Positions 6,244-7,689 of a stretch of 7,689 nt of DNA are shown here, piece after piece. The notes below the pieces were generated by a model. The model saw only the letters and a program-made list of their open reading frames with translations. It ran no database searches and had not been told where the DNA came from. Source of the DNA: Bellilinea sp034411135. GTDB lineage: Bacteria > Chloroflexota > Anaerolineae > Anaerolineales > Anaerolineaceae. The DNA lies in NCBI GenBank assembly GCA_034411135.1, contig DAOUMN010000072.1:1-7689 (forward strand), in the 5' to 3' direction. The number at the start of each line of letters is the position of its first letter. Positions within the stretch are counted from its first letter, which is position 1. Made by a program: the position numbers and the translations under genes.

Positions 6244-6816
6244 TTACTTTGTTTCGGTTATCGAGCTATCAAGCCAGGCGCACAACGCCTGGACGGCTAC
6301 CCGGTCTTCGGACATCCGGGTCATCACATCCTGATCAGATGGTGGCTGCCATTGCTCCACGATTCTTTTGATCACAGCTTCCAGATCGTCCAGAGAAACG
6401 ACTTGCGGTACGGCCGGTTGGTTGTCCCCTTCCCATTGCGAAGCCAGCAACCTGCTGGCCTGACCGGATGGAAGGATGTAAGCAGCCCGGTGTATGCGGT
6501 CGATCACCAGCCGACAGTCTGCCTCACACTCCGAAGAGCCCAGGTTGAAGCCAACAAGGTGCGGGTAAATGTGCCGGTGCTGAACGTAGGCCAGGTAACC
6601 CGGCCAGTGGCCGGTGAACGAGATGTAGCCGTCCGAAACCATTACTTCATCGCCGCACGGCTCCCACCATAATGCCAGATATTGCGCCTCTTCGCCTCGC
6701 CGGTAACCCACCGCCTGTTCTAACAAGGGAGCAGGCGGAACCGGGATTGAAAGAGGGATGAGATTCCATCCATTGGATTGAGCCAGGTCTTGTATCTTTG
6801 CATCTGAAACAGCCAT
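6244..6816 (-). CDS. Hypothetical protein, 190 aa
   Basis: Family not recognised. The start at 6816 has GGAG 7 nt upstream. The product appears cytosolic, with no signal peptide or membrane segment. It begins with a helix-like SDAKIQDLAQSNGW and a proline-rich LSIPVPPAPLL. It then has an aromatic-rich middle (ALWWEP, YISFTGHWPGYLAYVQHRHIYPH) and two cysteines four residues apart (SECEADCR). A helical C-terminal part follows (SLDDLEAVIKRIVEQW and AVQALCAWLDSSI). The gene follows the 135-aa gene after 93 bp that contain a palindrome, and precedes dnaN by 32 bp, so it probably belongs to the same replication-linked operon. Coding status rests on the Shine-Dalgarno, spacing and strand consistency. 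I cannot assign a function. Confidence 0.8.
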   Translation of the reverse strand: MAVSDAKIQDLAQSNGWNLIPLSIPVPPAPLLEQAVGYRRGEEAQYLALWWEPCGDEVMVSDGYISFTGHWPGYLAYVQHRHIYPHLVGFNLGSSECEADCRLVIDRIHRAAYILPSGQASRLLASQWEGDNQPAVPQVVSLDDLEAVIKRIVEQWQPPSDQDVMTRMSEDRVAVQALCAWLDSSITETK

Positions 6817-6856
6817 TTGTATTCTCCATTTTCAAATCTTGAGGGGTTACAACAGC

Positions 6857-6887
6857 GAACCTCAGGATGAATTCCATCCTGAGGTTC
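6857..6887. repeat. Perfect 13-bp inverted repeat between the 135-aa and 190-aa genes
   Basis: GAACCTCAGGATG (6857-6869) and its exact complement (6875-6887) flank the 5-nt loop AATTC. On the minus strand, the direction of the flanking genes, no T-run follows the hairpin, so it is not a standard intrinsic terminator for them. On the plus strand it is followed by a T-rich stretch (CCTTTGCTTTCTTTT). It may be an RNA-processing or stabilising hairpin within the operon transcript, a protein-binding site, or a terminator against antisense transcription. Confidence 0.65.
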
Positions 6888-6909
6888 CTTTGCTTTCTTT
6901 TGAATGCTG

Positions 6910-7317
6910 CTACTCGTCGAAGAAGCCGGCCGATTCGCCGCCATCCACCCAGTACGACTCGTCGTCACCCAGGCGGGTGGCATTTTCGTACTGTTCTACC
7001 AGGGGGCCTTCGTCCGGCTCATAGTCCGGTTCCCACAGCGCCGGGTTGATTGCCCTGCAGGTCATCACCCGATCGAGCACGATTTCGCGCCAATTGAGCG
7101 GGTCGATTTCCAACAGGTCCCGCCGGATGGTATCCGCCAGGATCACCTTGGTTTCCTCGGTAAGCGTATCGGTGGGCAGGTTGTGAGACAAAACTGTCTG
7201 CGCGATGGCTTCGGCGATCTGTCCCCAGGTAACTGCGAACGCAGGTGCATCCGCCGGGTATCCGCTGTGAGCCAGTGTCTTTGATATTTCAAAACTCAGT
7301 TCCAGGAGCTCGTTCAT
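6910..7317 (-). CDS. Hypothetical protein with acidic C-terminal tail, 135 aa
   Basis: Family not recognised. AAGGAG lies 8 nt before the ATG at 7317, and only 18 bp separate it from the stop of the exonuclease gene, so the two are almost certainly co-transcribed. Residues 1-85 look largely helical (LLELSFEISKTLAHSG, WGQIAEAIAQTVLSHN, LADTIRRDLLEIDPLNWREIVLDRVMTCRA). The last 40 residues are strongly acidic with many aspartates and glutamates, a single arginine and no lysine, ending GFFDE. Acidic tails of this kind occur on single-strand-binding proteins and other replication partners as interaction surfaces (family knowledge). Here that role is only a possibility. No signal peptide or membrane segment is seen. 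Confidence 0.82.
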   Translation of the reverse strand: MNELLELSFEISKTLAHSGYPADAPAFAVTWGQIAEAIAQTVLSHNLPTDTLTEETKVILADTIRRDLLEIDPLNWREIVLDRVMTCRAINPALWEPDYEPDEGPLVEQYENATRLGDDESYWVDGGESAGFFDE

Positions 7318-7335
7318 CGTTTTTTCTCCTTGTGA

Positions 7336-7689
7336 TTAGCGCGGTAGAAAGGCCGGTTGGTAGGATTCCAGCGCCGGCAGGTATACGCCGCACATGCGTT
7401 TGTACAGTTCAATCAGCAATGCCAGGTCATTTCCGGCGTATTTACGCAGCGTGTCGCGATCCATATTGGCGACCTGCGAACCATCCAGATCTGGCAGCAG
7501 ATTCTGAATTCCGTAACGCTTGCAGACCCATTTCAAGCCGCGTGCATTGCCCCAGTTGTAGAGGATTCCCATCAGATCCACGACCGGCTCAGTCTGGTAC
7601 TTCGCCAGGCGTGGCATCAGCGGAACTTCGATGTTCAAGGCAAACGAACGACGCAGCAGGTATGGCAGGTCAAAGCCCAGGATGTTGTA
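7336..7689 (-). CDS. DEDDy-type 3'-5' exonuclease, C-terminal fragment (5' end beyond the window)
   Basis: The frame is open to the right window edge, so only the last 117 residues are present and the true start is outside. The fragment begins with YNILGFDLPYLLRR, the Exo II motif (N-x-x-x-F-D-x-P) of RNase H-fold exonucleases related to DnaQ and to the proofreading domain of family B polymerases, with the metal-binding Asp at fragment residue 7. DLMGILYNW and a helical segment follow, then YAGNDLALLIELY. This is the Exo III motif in its YxxxD form (Y84, D88 of the fragment), which places it in the DEDDy group. The Exo I motif with its Asp-Glu pair should lie upstream. The product would degrade single-stranded or mispaired 3' ends of DNA, or possibly RNA. 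It is the first visible gene of a run leading to dnaN, which fits replication or repair. It ends soon after Exo III, so it is either a stand-alone exonuclease or the C-terminus of a larger protein. Confidence 0.85.
   Translation of the reverse strand, partial: YNILGFDLPYLLRRSFALNIEVPLMPRLAKYQTEPVVDLMGILYNWGNARGLKWVCKRYGIQNLLPDLDGSQVANMDRDTLRKYAGNDLALLIELYKRMCGVYLPALESYQPAFLPR

Noticed and set aside
5183..6371. Two long plus-strand frames over dnaN (5183-5767 and 5520-6371)
   Set aside because: Antisense shadows of dnaN, whose identity is certain from several motifs.
1..7689. CRISPR array, tRNA or rRNA genes, insertion sequence, integrase or attachment site
   Set aside because: Reading both strands, I saw no regularly spaced repeats, no tRNA-like cloverleaf, no rRNA signature and no transposase or recombinase motifs. 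The mobile-element interpretation rests on gene content only.

Overview
This window looks like part of a mobile element or prophage-like accessory region rather than a core chromosomal locus. It carries DNA-metabolism genes (an exonuclease, a sliding clamp, and a DNA methyltransferase fused to a helicase) mixed with proteins I do not recognise. The DnaN sequence style (for example the SIVGRAV and LRLAATNL segments near its N-terminus) reminds me of Chloroflexota, Anaerolineae in particular. That is recollection-based inference, not a search result. Most genes are on the minus strand and have AAAGGAG(G)-type Shine-Dalgarno sequences.

In the direction of minus-strand transcription (right to left), the layout is as follows. 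The C-terminal 117 residues of a DEDDy-type 3'-5' exonuclease (7336-7689, cut by the window edge) come first. They are followed by an acidic-tailed 135-aa protein (6910-7317), an unrecognised 190-aa protein (6244-6816) and DnaN (5051-6211). These are tightly spaced except for a 93-bp gap holding a perfect 13-bp inverted repeat. A 14-bp hairpin at 5019-5051 overlaps the dnaN stop codon. It separates dnaN from two small, A+T-richer genes on the plus strand (4533-4742 and 4769-5011). A 248-bp divergent intergenic region with an imperfect 17-bp inverted repeat follows. Next is an unrecognised 355-aa protein on the minus strand (3217-4284).

The left 3.1 kb is one uninterrupted minus-strand reading frame that runs off the left edge (1-3116, at least 1038 codons). 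It has no stop inside the window and is easy to miss, because a 609-codon plus-strand frame lies antisense to it. It encodes an N-terminal class I SAM-dependent methyltransferase (DPCAGEG, NPPY), a linker, and an SNF2-like superfamily 2 helicase (GTGKT, DEVH, TGT, QSVRRVWRLGQ) with a cysteine-rich insertion. An intrinsic terminator sits 18 bp before its start codon, leaving no room for a separate promoter, so this gene is probably expressed by read-through of a leader terminator.

Taken together, the clamp, exonuclease and methyltransferase-helicase suggest a replication, repair or anti-restriction module of an integrative element, phage or plasmid. No polymerase, integrase, relaxase, tRNA, CRISPR array or insertion sequence is visible here.
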